Source: Annulohypoxylon bovei var. microspora (lineage: Eukaryota > Ascomycota > Sordariomycetes > Xylariales > Hypoxylaceae). Taken from it: 64,000 nucleotides of DNA. The position numbers and the translations under genes were made by a program. The notes below the pieces were generated by a model, which was given only the letters and a program-made list of their open reading frames with translations, had not been told where the DNA came from and ran no database searches. Of this stretch, positions 50,979 to 61,800 are shown piece by piece. The DNA is taken from NCBI GenBank assembly GCA_022836615.1, contig MU405249.1, positions 62,001-126,000 on the forward strand, in the 5' to 3' direction. How positions within the stretch are numbered: the first letter of the stretch is position 1; every line of letters starts with the position of its first letter.

Positions 50979-52135
50979 ATGGCTGCCAATAATATCCCCC
51001 AGTCTCTTAAAGAGTCGCTAGAGGGCACCAAGGTCGAATATCGTAAACTCGGTAACAGTGGTCTAAAGATCTCAGTTCCAGTATTCGGATGCATGAGCTT
51101 TGGTGATACTAAGGCACAGCAATGGGCTATTGATGAAGAAGAGGTAAGTATATCGTAGTATACCTAGTCATCCTGGACTACCGTCACTCTGAACTTACCA
51201 ACGTTGTTTCATAGGCTCTGCCTCTGCTTAAGTACGCCTACGACAAAGGCTTGAACACCTGGGACACGGCAAACATCTATTCCCAAGGTGCTAGTGAGGT
51301 CATTGTCGGAAAGGCCATCAAGAAATACAAGATCCCGCGTGAGAAGGTAGTCGTCATGACCAAGTGCTTCTGGGCCGTCGGAGAGACCCCTGAGGTCCGT
51401 CATTTCTTATTCGGGGAAGCCATCGACAAATCCAAGGACTACGTCAACAACTACGGGCTCTCGCGGCTCGCTATCTTCAACGCCGTAGAGGCTTCTCTGG
51501 AGCGGCTAGACCTGGACTACATCGACGTGCTGCAGATCCACCGCTTCGACTACAACACGCCGGTCGAGGAGACGATGAAGGCGCTGCACGACCTGGTGCA
51601 GTCGGGCAAGGTGCGGTACATCGGCGCGAGCAGCATGTGGGCGACCAACTTCGCGCGGCTGCAGTTCGCGGCGGAGAAGAACGGCTGGACCAAGTTCATC
51701 TCGATGCAGAACCACTACAACCTGCTGTACCGCGAGGAGGAGCGCGAGATGAACCGGTTCTGCAACGACACGGGCGTCGGCCTGATCCCGTGGGCGCCGC
51801 TGTGCCGCGGGCACCTCGCGCGGCCGCCCGCCGACTTCGGCACCACGCAGCGCAGCAAGCTCGAGAAGGACACCTCGCCCGGCTCCCACGGCACCGTCGA
51901 GCCCGACCTGACCATCATCAGCAGGGTCCAGGAGCTCGCGGCGAAGCACGGCTGGAGGATGAGCCATGTCGCGCTCGCGTGGATCAACAGGAGGGTCACC
52001 AGCCCCATCATCGGCTTCTCGAGCACGAAGCGCATCGACGAGGCGCTCGACGCCAGGGGCAAGACGCTGACTGATGAGGAGGAGAAGTACCTCGAGGAGC
52101 TGTACCAGCCGAAGCAGGTTGCGGGCCACGCCTAG
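50979..52135 (+). CDS. aldo/keto reductase
   Basis: Inferred model: join(50979..51143,51215..52135), 361 aa, with a 71-bp intron (GTAAGT to TCATAG). It is a complete AKR barrel: KLGNSGLKISVPVFGCMSFG at the start, the catalytic set in NTWDTANIYSQGASE (Asp, Tyr), VVVMTKCFW (Lys) and LQIHRFDY (His), then VRYIGASSMWATNF and LIPWAPLCRGHLARP for cofactor binding. NADPH-dependent carbonyl reduction in the cytosol. It looks like the fungal group that includes yeast aryl-alcohol dehydrogenases and the norsolorinate/versiconal reductases, but no biosynthetic cluster surrounds it. The 3' part (from about 51490) is far more GC-rich than the 5' part. Confidence 0.95.
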
Positions 52136-53209
52136 GGAGCGCGTGGGGCGAGGGTGGACATGGCTTACTGGTGCCAGTGGGTTTACCAGCACGACACTTG
52201 TGGGAATTGAGATGATAGGTATTGCCAGGCGTCCATAGCACTGAATTTTATGAGACTTTGCAATGAGTAACTTGTTCTCACCTAGGTATATGAATTCTGC
52301 AAGAAACTCCTTACTACTTTGCATAACCCTTATTGGCTTATCATTTTGAGCCGGTGTAGGGTTGTAGGGTGTTTCTGTAGAAATGAGTTTGCGGAAATCA
52401 TGAAACCTTAGGGCTAGGACAAGAAGGGAAAACTGAGATATATACAGTAATAAATGATTAGTCTAATACATACGACCATAAGACTTAGAAAGCTCGGGAT
52501 CCCGTCCGCTCTCCCATAGATAAGCTAGGTACTGCCGGATTAGTAGTTGGGTCGGTGACGACCAGCGAATCCCTGGTGTTGTATGTATTTCTCTTTTTTT
52601 ACGTTTTGCTTCAGTTCTTTTTTGTATGCTAGATCAGTTTTGTATATTTGAATCAATAGATCGTCATTAATTTTTCCTTTGGCTGTCGATTTTCTCTGTA
52701 GGTAGGATGTGGCTCCTTCTAAGGAAAAGCCCCTTTTATTGTGTTAGTTTGCTCCATAGCCTACCTACCTAAGGACTCGAAAATTCTATAACATTCGACT
52801 AGGTAGTCACATTCTTTACTTCTTAATTTGCTATATAGTGTTATCGAGAAACCTAAGATATATGTACAAACTAGTTTCCATCGGCGTCTTGTAGGTTGTA
52901 GCTATTTAAAAGAGATAATGGTAGTAATTTGTGGCTCGGTTTCTGCCTTTAGACTTCTCGACAACCGAGACGTAGTTTCCATTAGAATGGCAAAGAACAC
53001 TGTGCATTCTGCCTTCCTAGGCATAGCAAGTCCGAACTTCATATATAGATTTATAAGTACCCCAGTCCGAACTTGTATTTGTAAGAGTAAAAAAACGCCA
53101 TCATACCTTTCTACTTTTAGTACACCTATAGTGAAGTGTACTGTACTCCCTCTAAGAAAAAAGCAATCAGCGACTCAGATTTAAACTGCAAAGGCTCATA
53201 CACGCTACT
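52136..53209. other. intergenic, no gene seen
   Basis: About 1.07 kb. A 118-codon frame at 52828-53184 has no recognisable domain and low coding character. TACCTACCTA occurs at 52760-52769. Confidence 0.4.
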
Positions 53210-54124
53210 ATGGCTCATGAAGATGATAAACTGCCTAAGCAAGGCGAATCAACGGAGTCTGACGACATTAGCCGTTTTCTAATGCCATTCTTAAGCAATG
53301 ATTCTACTGCCGCTGTCCTGGCCCCTGCCGCTGTCTCGGCTCCGGCTCCAGCTTCCATACCCAATCACGATAGAGAGGCCGAAATCAAACTCAACAAAGA
53401 GGTTCTACGTCTTCGGGGTCTCCACACCGAGTTAACCGGCGTCGATCTTGCTGTGATGGCGGATAATGTCAAATCGAATCCGCTAGATTACATGATTCAT
53501 ACATTCTCTTCCGTGACCTTTGAACCCTTCTACTTCTTTTTCTATGGCTCTCTCCAGGTTCCGGTGGTTCTGAATAGCGTATTGAGGGCCGACCCTGATG
53601 CTAAATTGGATATGAAACCTGGTTCCATCAAGGACTGGGAGAGTATGTATTTTTCAAATATTCTCTCTATCATTGCCTTTCTATCTCCCCTCATTTGCTT
53701 AGGACATGTCATTAATTTCAACTTCGTGGTTACTCATAAGCTATAGACTTGGAAGCATAATACCCTCTCCCCAAAATGGCTTTAACTTCTTCTCTTGTCA
53801 TAGCGTTTACTAACTCGAGATGCTGTAGTCATGAGATGGGGCCCGTACCCGGCCCTGGTTCCTAACACAGGCAATAAAGTCAGCGGGATGTATTGGAAAT
53901 GCGAGCAACCCCTGGACGTCCTCAATCTCTGTAGATACGAGACCAAAGCGTATCGCTTGGAGTACTGCGATATCACTACCGAGGAAGGAGATGTGATTAA
54001 AGACGGGCGCACGTTCGTGGCGACGGTGCACAGAAGCAAACTCGAGGTGGGGAGCTTCGACCTCGACACCTTTAGACGTCAACATGGTGGTTTGACGCAC
54101 TCTGAGGGAAAAAGCCATTCCTAG
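53210..54124 (+). CDS. gamma-glutamylcyclotransferase-like (AIG2-like) protein
   Basis: Inferred model: join(53210..53642,53829..54124), 242 aa; one intron of 186 bp, long for this genome, with GTATGT donor and CTGTAG acceptor. After a ~100-residue N-terminal region comes the cyclotransferase fold: FEPFYFFFYGSLQVPVVL, matching the YGSL substrate loop of the family, then RWGPYPALVPNTGNKVSGMYW and TKAYRLEYCDI, ending with DGRTFVATVHR. Family members form 5-oxoproline from gamma-glutamyl compounds, or have unknown activity in the fungal AIG2-like branch. The Glu expected of active cyclotransferases is not unambiguous by eye. It is the last gene before the AT-rich block and lies only about 400 bp from its edge. 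Confidence 0.82.
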
Positions 54125-54428
54125 ATTCTATTAGAGTCTTGTGGAACTATGGAGATGGTAGCGAGGGCATTGGCATCTTGATGAACTCATATTATTAGAG
54201 AATCAGTAGAGGCATGATCGGCTACTATTCAGCCATGTAGCTATGTTAGTGGTATAGCGACACTACGAGAAAAAAAGATATTTCTCGTAATGAACATGAT
54301 GTAACTATGGATATGTGACATGTTTTGTGCTTCGTGCCTCAATATTCCATTGGACGTATAGGTCTTCGTGAACTCGATTCGAGATATATGATTTGAAATT
54401 GTTCATATGAAAGTGGAGCTGCTTGTGT
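54125..54428. other. 3' flank before the AT-rich block
   Basis: Normal-composition 3' flank of the AIG2-like gene; nothing else seen. Confidence 0.4.
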
Positions 54429-54540
54429 TAAAGCCCCCTACTCATCCGGTTTTTAATCAACCGATGTTTTACCGGAGCTACGCGCCTGACATCCGGGACT
54501 TTTCAAAAGAAACGGACTTTTCAAAGGAAAATTTTGTAGC
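54429..54540. mobile_element. possible terminal sequence of a DNA transposon at the block edge
   Basis: Starts with TAAAGCCCCCTACTCATCC after ordinary flank, contains a near-palindrome (CATCCGGTT...AACCGATG), a CCGGT...ACCGG pair, and a tandem pair of GGACTTTTCAAA units. This layout resembles the TA-flanked ends of pogo/Fot1-type elements. No matching opposite end or transposase was found, so the call is tentative. Confidence 0.3.
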
Positions 54541-54790
54541 TACTTAAGATTAGGTGTAATCCTTACTTAATTTCAGGTATTTTTGCAAATTTAATAACTT
54601 AATCGATTATTACGTTTTTAAAATTAATCGCTTTTTTTTTCTTTTTCATTTACAGTTTTTATATTATATAATAAAATTATTTTTTATTTTTTTAAGTTTT
54701 TATTATTTTTTATTATTATTATTTTAACGTTTAAAAATGTAAATTATATATATAATAACGTTTAATTATTATTATTTTTAAAGTATATTA

Positions 54791-54989
54791 TTAATAATAA
54801 AAGGGATTTATTAGCAAAGGGCGCTTTGTGGCTTTATGTGGCTTTATGTGGCTTATACCATATAAAGTTATATTTAATATAAGTTTAAAAATAAACAATT
54901 TATACGTTTTACATAATATAAATAACCATAAGATCGTAATATATTATATAATATTATATGTAAACATATCGTGACTTATTGCTTTCATG
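54791..54989. repeat. LTR-like direct repeat, left copy
   Basis: Aligns over its whole length with 55981-56178. Includes GGGCGCTTT-TGGCTTT, then ATTTATACGTTTTACATAAT. Terminal TG/CA are not evident, perhaps lost by transition mutations. Confidence 0.8.
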
Positions 54990-55490
54990 GTAACATTTCC
55001 TCCGTTTTAAATAATTATTCGAGGGATTAAATCACGTTTTTAGGCTTTTTGGCTTAAAGGAGGGGATTAATAGGATTAAGATCGGGATCTGAGGATATTA
55101 CCTTGTTGTAAACTTAAGTTGATAGGCTGGAAAAAGCCTTGAAAAAGCTAACAATTAAATAAGTTAAAACCCTTGACGATACGATATCATTATCCTCACT
55201 TTTATTAACAAATAATATAAACTTGCGATGGAAACGGTTTAAGTGGAAGCTGCCCAGGGAGCTTCGTTTAATAAGCTTAAAAAATAAAATCTTAAATATA
55301 TAAATTTAAGCACGTTTTATTCGCAGCCCTAAAAATAAAATCATAAATATATAAATATAAACACATTTTATTCTCAACGCTGAGGATAATGCCAAGGAAT
55401 AAACTACTCGGCAGCATACTTTAGGGTTTCGCAACCATATTAACAGGGCAATTGGTAAAGGCAATAATCACATCACGGATTAAGATGGTA

Positions 55491-55620
55491 AGAGATATTG
55501 GAAGTATGGGAAGCTTGGATACATTCGCCAAGACTGCCGTAGTGGTAACAGCAAGGCTGGCGAAGTATACGAGATTGACGGATCGGCAGGCACCTTCAAG
55601 CCGATGCAGGTAATCTTCTG
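55491..55620 (+). pseudogene. mutated gag zinc knuckle remnant
   Basis: In the frame starting TAT TGG AAG the plus strand reads YWKYGKLGYIRQDC. Against the retroviral CCHC knuckle (C-X2-C-X4-H-X4-C), the first two Cys and the His are all Tyr while the last Cys is kept. Each of the three changes needs one G-to-A or C-to-T step (TGT to TAT, CAC to TAC). The frame continues through VYEIDGSAGTFKP. The element is a fungal retrotransposon relic and cannot be functional as read. Confidence 0.65.
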
Positions 55621-55814
55621 AGCGTTGAAGCTAAGAGAGCGTTGCTAGGATAAGCAACGAAGCCGCAAGGCTAACTAATTATTTACAAGATCGTATATAA
55701 GGGCGTTAAATGGATCAAAATATGCTGTGGTTTATCACGATAATTGGCCAACTGAACCCTTGGAGGGTAAGAGTGTGAGCAATAATGAGATCCTTACGAT
55801 GCACATGGCGGTAG

Positions 55815-55930
55815 CTAAGGGCTGAAAGAGGCCAAACAGGGGCTGAAAAAGGCTAAACAAAGGCTAAAAGAGGTTAAACAAGGCTGAAAAAGGCTAAAAC
55901 AAGGCTGTAAAAGGCAACAGCAGGGTTGAA
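55815..55930 (+). repeat. imperfect tandem repeat GGCTGAAAAAGGCTAAACAA
   Basis: Variants of GGCTGAAA(A/G)AGG and GGCTAAACA alternate five or more times just left of the right LTR-like copy. Purine-rich strand bias. It may be an expanded polypurine tract region of the LTR element. Confidence 0.7.
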
Positions 55931-55980
55931 AATAATGTTTTTAGATGGCGTTTAGATGGCATTAGCGTTAGGAGAGCGTA

Positions 55981-56178
55981 TTAATAATAAAAGGGATTTA
56001 CTGGTAAAGGGCGCTTTATGGCTTTGTATAATTTTATATAACTTATGCCATATAAAGTTATACTTAACATGGGTTTAAAAACAAATAATTTATACGTTTT
56101 ACATAATATAAATAACCATAAGATCGTAATATATTACATAATATTACACATAAACGTATCGTGACTTATTGCCTTTAT
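55981..56178. repeat. LTR-like direct repeat, right copy
   Basis: Partner of 54791-54989. Example differences: TTAGCA (left) against CTGGTA (right), GTGGCTTTATGTG against ATGGCTTTGTATA; mainly transitions in both directions, so both copies have been hit independently. Confidence 0.8.
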
Positions 56179-58261
56179 ATATTAATAAAATAATTAATTA
56201 ATGTTTTAATTATAAAATTAATATATAAAGATTTTTTAAAAAAAATTATTTTATAATTTTTTTTTAATTTTTTATTTTAAATATTTTTATTAATAAAATA
56301 TATAATTTTATTATTATATAAATTTTATTTTAATTTAAAATTTATTTATTATAATATAATATTTAAAATTATTTATTTATTTTATTTTTTTAATTTAAAA
56401 GTTTATTTTTAAGATTTTTTTTTTAAATATATAAACGTTTATATATCGATTTAATTTTTTTTAAATTATAATATATTTAAAGTTTTATTTTTAATTTATA
56501 TTTAATTTTTAAAAGTTTTTATTTTTTTAAATGAAATTTTTTATATTAATGGTTATAAGGTTTTATTTTTATTTATAATAAAACACCTTTTAATATTATT
56601 TATTTTATTATTAATTAATAATAATATTTAAATTATTAAACAAAGGCTTTAATAAAAACGTTAAGTTATTTATTAATTAAGTTAATTAATTAAAACTTAT
56701 TTTTATTCTTTTAATTACATAATCTTAAATTAATAAATTTTTATTTATAGTTAAAAAAGAATTTTTAATTTTAAAAAAAACATTAAAACCTTTAATAGTT
56801 TAAAGAATTACCCGATTAATTATTTAATAATAAGATTAAAAGTTTATTTTTCCCTTTAAGAAAAAAAGAAAAAAAAGAGCTTTGTTTATTAATAAATTTT
56901 TTAATTAAAATAAATGTACTTTTTAATTAAACTTATAATAAAGCTTTATTACCCCGCTTTTAAAGCTTAATATAATAAAGGTAAATTTATTTTAAATTAT
57001 ATTATTTATTATCTTAAATAAATTAATAACGTTAAAAAATTAATTACGGATCGTTTTTTTTCCTTTTATTTTCTTTGTTTTTTCCTTTTTTTTTGCTTTT
57101 TTAATTATTCCTTTTGCTTTTTTTTATATTTTTTATTCTTTTATTTTAACTCGTACGTTTTAAAATTTAATTATCTTTTTAATGGAATAAAAAAATAAGC
57201 TTAAAAAGTTAAATAACCTTTAACGTACCTTTGGAATATAATTAATAATTTTATTTTTATTTTTATTAAAAATTTATATTAAGGATTTATATCTTTTATT
57301 AAATAATTTAAATCTTATATTTAAAAAATAAAAAATAAATATAAAAAATAAGTTTTAAATTAATTAATAAGAATTTTTTAAAAAATATATTTAATTTATA
57401 TGGTTTTATTTATTTATTAAAGGTAAAATTAAATTAATTTTTTAATTTTTTTTTATTAAAAATAATATTAATTAATACATTAAAATTAAATAAATATATA
57501 ATTTATTAAAGTTATTATATAATAACTTTAATATTAAAATTTAAATTAAAGATAATTTTTATAAGCTTAATATATAATTAAATAAATAATTTTTTAAATT
57601 TTATACGCTTTTTATATTATTAATAAATAAAAAGGAAATTTTAATATTTAAATGGAAAAAAAAATTAAACCATTAATTAATTATTAATTTTTATATTTAA
57701 ACATTTCATTATTATTTAAATAAAAAAATAAAGTTTATTAAGTTTAAAAATTTTTATTTAATATTAATTTAATAATATATTAAAATTATTTAAAAAAAAA
57801 TTAACTTAATAACCTTTTAATTTTAATTTAAAGTTAAGGTTATTTTTAATATTATAAAAATAATTCCCACCGGTTTTAACATTTTTTATTTAATTATAAA
57901 AATCATAATCCGGGCACGTACGAAAAAACTTTCTTAAGTTTTTTTAATTTTCCATTAACGCAGCATTTTTACAACGTTTAACACAAATTTAATTTATTAT
58001 TTTTATAAATAAAAAGGTTATTTTTTTAATAATTACTTAATGCGTAACGCAAAAGCCGGAACCATGGCCATTATTTTAAAAAAGAAAATAACAAAGTATA
58101 ATAAAAATAACATCGATTTAAAGTTAAAAAAAAATAACGTTTAAATAAAGCTTTTAACTTAAACGCCTTTTTATATATTTATTTATTAACATTTATTTTT
58201 ATTAATTTCAATTCTTTTAACCTTATAATAAAAAGATTATAATTTGTAATTAATATGTAAA
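56179..58261. other. AT-rich sequence without recognisable content
   Basis: Nearly pure A/T with no open frame or repeat that I can align within the window. Presumably heavily mutated transposon DNA. Confidence 0.5.
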
Positions 58262-59452
58262 GCCATCCATTCAAGTGGCACAATATCCCAAGTTTAACCG
58301 GAGGTTAATAATTCGATTCCTTAATCTCTTGTTTCTTTTTTTTTTTATCCGATAAAACCACTCACCATTATCCGAATACGTAATCACTTACTTATCTTGC
58401 CACTTTTTAAGCCTTTTCTTTAATTACTTATATTACCACCCGTTTAATCGTTTATTAAACCAGCCGTAATTACCTTATTAACCACCTTTTATTAAACCCT
58501 TAAACCACCCACCAGGCTTCCCGTTTAACCACTTTTTAAATTACTGGTTTAAACCTTGTAATTTCCCCCAATCTAAACATTTAATTAACTACTTATTAAT
58601 CCACCTTTTAAGCTTCTTATGAAATTATTTATTTAACCCCCGATTTAACCACCCGTTTATTTAATCACCTTTATTATATTATTTTTAATAAATCTTTTAT
58701 AAATTATTTATCTTATTTATTTATTCGTTTAATCATCCTTTGAATCACTTATAACCACCCATAACTACTTTTTTAACCACTTATTTAATTACCTTATTAA
58801 GCTTCCCTTTTAATTACTTATTAATATAATTATTTGTATGGCCCCCGTTAAATTACCCCTTAACGAATTATTTATTAAATTATTTATTAAAACACTTGTC
58901 GGGTTATTTATGTAACCACTTAATTAACCACTTTTTTAACCACCCGTTAAAACCCTTAATAAACCACCCATTTTACCACTTATTTTGCTACCCATTTAAC
59001 CATTTATAACTACCTTTTTAACGTTTTAACTACCTTTTTAAAAGTTACTTAATTACTTAACTTAAAGGTTTTTTTATATATATTATTAATTAATTACATA
59101 AATATTTTAAATAATTAATTTATTTGCTTTCCCACCCATTTAATTTATATATAAAAGCTAACTTTTAATAAACTTTTTATTTTTAAAAAACTAAATCTTA
59201 TTAAAAATTATTTTTTTATAAATAAATTACCTTAAAAATTAAAAATTATTATTTAATTAATTAAAAGCTTTAAAATTACCTTACGTTTAAAATAATATAT
59301 TTAATTAATTATCGTAAATTTAATAATCTTTTAAGAAATAATAAGGTTTATAAACTTTTAACACCGGAGATATAAAATTATTATAATAAAAGATTTTTAA
59401 TAAAAATTATAAAAAAAAAAATCACATTAAAATTTTTCTTATTTAACACAAA
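58262..59452. repeat. tandem 1.2-kb unit A (heavily mutated)
   Basis: Begins GCCATCCATTCAAGTGGCAC, continues with a B-box-like ATTCGATTCC and a stretch of ACCACCC-type short repeats, and ends with AAAAAAAAAAATCACATTAA. It aligns end to end with units B and C. Relative to C its changes are C-to-T and G-to-A. Length 1191 bp. Confidence 0.85.
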
Positions 59453-60602
59453 GCCACTTATTTAAGTGGCACAATATCCTAAGTTTAATTAAAAGTTAAT
59501 AATTCGATTCTTTAATTTTCTACTTTTATTTCTTTTATTATATAATAAAATAATTTATCACCATTTAATTAATAATTCGCATAATTATTTAATTATTTTT
59601 TAAGCTTTCCCTTTAATTACTTATATTACCATTTATTTAACCACTTATTAAACTACTTATAACCACCTTATAAACCACCCTTTATTAAACCTTTAAACTA
59701 CCTTTTATTAAACCTTTAAATCACCTATTAAGCCTTTTATTTAACCACCTTTTAAACCACTAATTTAACCCCCAATTTAACTCCCATTAAATTATTTATA
59801 TTTACTTATAACCACTTTTTTAACCACCCATATAACCCCCATTAAACCATTAATTTAATCATTAATTTAACCTTTGTAACTTCTTTTAATTTAAACACTT
59901 AAATTAATTATTTGTTAATTTACTTTTTAAGTTTCTTATAAAGTTACTTTTAATTTATCCACCGGTTTACCCATTTATTAAATCATTTTTAACCACTTAT
60001 TAATCTTTTTATTTAACCACTTATAACCACTTTGCCACCTTTAATTATTAAATTATTTATTTAATCACTTATAATTATAAATAACCACCTTTTTAATACC
60101 TTAACCATCTTTTTAAAAGTTATTTAATTACTTAACTTAAAGATCTTTTTTACATATATTAAATTAATTAAATAAGTGCCTTATATAATTAATTTATTAA
60201 AACTACCATTTATTTAATCCATGCATAAAAATCAGTTTTTAATAAGCTTTTTATTTTTAAAAAATTAAATCTTATCGAAAACCATTTTTTCATGAATAAG
60301 TTATTTTAAAAATTAAGGTTTATAAATTTAATTAATTAAAAGTTTTAAAATAATTTTACTTACAAAACAATACACCCAATTAATCGTTATAAAAATAATA
60401 ATTTTTTTAAAAATAATAAGATTTACATATTTTTTAACGCCAAAGATCCAGGATTATTGCGATAAAAAATTTTTAATAAAAATTATAAAAAAAAAAAAAC
60501 ACATTAAAGCTTTACCCATACAATTACCCTCGTTAAACTCGGATATTACCCTCATTAAACTCGGACATATCGATTTACTTGTGAGGCGCCAACATACGCG
60601 AG
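59453..60602. repeat. tandem 1.15-kb unit B (most mutated)
   Basis: Begins GCCACTTATTTAAGTGGCAC and carries ATTCGATTCT where unit C has GTTCGATTCC. Same order of landmarks as A and C. It ends with an un-mutated patch (AAACTCGGATATTACCCTCA, 60536-60602) that leads straight into unit C. Length 1150 bp. Confidence 0.85.
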
Positions 60603-61800
60603 GCCACCCGTTCGGGTGGCACAATATCCCGAGTTTAGCCGGAGGTCGATAGTTCGATTCCCCGATCTCCCGTTCTTATTTCTTTTTTCATCCAACAAAA
60701 CCACGCACCACCACAATTCGCACACCCGTTTAATCACCCTTTAAGCCACCCTTTAAGCCTCCCCTTTACGCCTCTCCTTTAGCCACCCATACTGCCACCC
60801 ATCTAACCTCCCGTTGAACCACCCGTAACCACCCCATAAGCCACCCCTTATTGAACCCTTAAGCTACCTGCCGGGCCTCCCGTTCTGCCACCCGTTGAAC
60901 CACCCCCCGGCTAACCACCTGTTGAGCCTCCCCTTTAACCACCTGTCGAACACCCCGTTGAACCCCTATTAAGCCATCCGTACAGTCACCCATTTAACCA
61001 CCCGTCTAAACCCCGTAGCCTCCCCCGATCTAAACACCCGTTTAACCCCCGATCTAGCCACCCGGCTACCTAACCACCCCCATTATACCACCCCCAATAA
61101 ACCACTCCTTAAACCACCCATAGCCACCCGTAGCCACCTTTCTAACCCCCAGGTCAACCATCCTTCTAACCACCCGTCGATCCATCCGTTACACCCCCCA
61201 TCCTGCCACCCATTAAACCACCCCCTAATAAACCACCGGTCTAACCACTCGTTGAAACACCCGCCGGGCCACCCATGTAACCACCCAATCAACCACCCTT
61301 CTAACCACCCATTAAAACCCCACCCGTAACCACCCGTAGCCACTTTTCTAACGCTTTAACCACCCTCTTAGGGCTTGCTTAATCACCTAACTTAAGGGTC
61401 TTTTTACATATATTAAATCAATTACATAAGCACCTTAAGTAATTAATTCATCGCTACCAAACACTAGTCCATACGCAAAAGCCAACTTTTAATAAACTTT
61501 TCGTTTTAAAAAAACTAAATTTTGTTTAAAACCACTTTTTCGCAAACAAACCACCTTAAAAGCTAAGATACGTTATTTAATTAATTAAAAGCTTTGAAAT
61601 AATCCCACCTACAAGACGATGCACTTAATCAACCGTTATAAACTTAACAGCCTTTTAGGAAATAACGGGGTTTATGAACTTTTAACGCCAAAAATCCGAA
61701 ATTACCACAATAGAAGATTTTTAATAAGGATGGACTATGGAGAAAAAAAAAAACACACCAAAGCTATACCCGTTCAATTACCTTCGTTAAATTCAAGCAT
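60603..61800. repeat. tandem 1.2-kb unit C (little mutated)
   Basis: Begins GCCACCCGTTCGGGTGGCAC, whose first 16 bases around CCACCCG-TT-CGGGTGG form a perfect 7-bp hairpin. Next comes a 3'-tRNA-like stretch with a B-box match (GTTCGATTCC, 60652-60661). The centre is a degenerate ACCACCCGTTAA array, and the right part is AT-rich. GC content is far higher than in units A and B. No protein of known type is encoded; the minus-strand frame 60555-60737 crosses the tRNA-like segment and is judged spurious. Confidence 0.8.
60720..61345 (-). repeat. degenerate ~12-bp minisatellite inside unit C
   Basis: The plus strand is a long run of variants of ACCACCCGTTAA (for example TTTAACCACCCGT, CTAACCACCC, GAACCACCC). 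On the minus strand a frame at 61083-61343 translates as repeated GWL-x-GW, because the period is near a multiple of three. The same array, mutated, is recognisable in units A and B. Interpreted as satellite DNA, not a protein. Confidence 0.75.

Larger units (their letters stand above)
54791..56178. mobile_element. wrecked LTR retrotransposon (direct repeats plus gag remnant)
   Basis: Two direct copies of ~200 bp (54791-54989 and 55981-56178) flank about 990 bp. Both start TTAATAATAAAAGGGATTTA and both contain CATAATATAAATAACCATAA and a shared end GTGACTTATTGC; they differ mainly by transitions. The internal part holds a mutated zinc knuckle (see separate entry), so this is a non-autonomous or deleted LTR element. 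No reverse transcriptase is left. Confidence 0.75.

Noticed and set aside
51506..52324. 272-codon antisense frame over the aldo/keto reductase
   Set aside because: Shadow of the GC-rich 3' half of the reductase; no family motifs.
60555..60737. 60-codon minus-strand frame at the start of unit C
   Set aside because: It runs across the tRNA-like/hairpin head and matches the kind of spurious peptide that such repeats give when translated.
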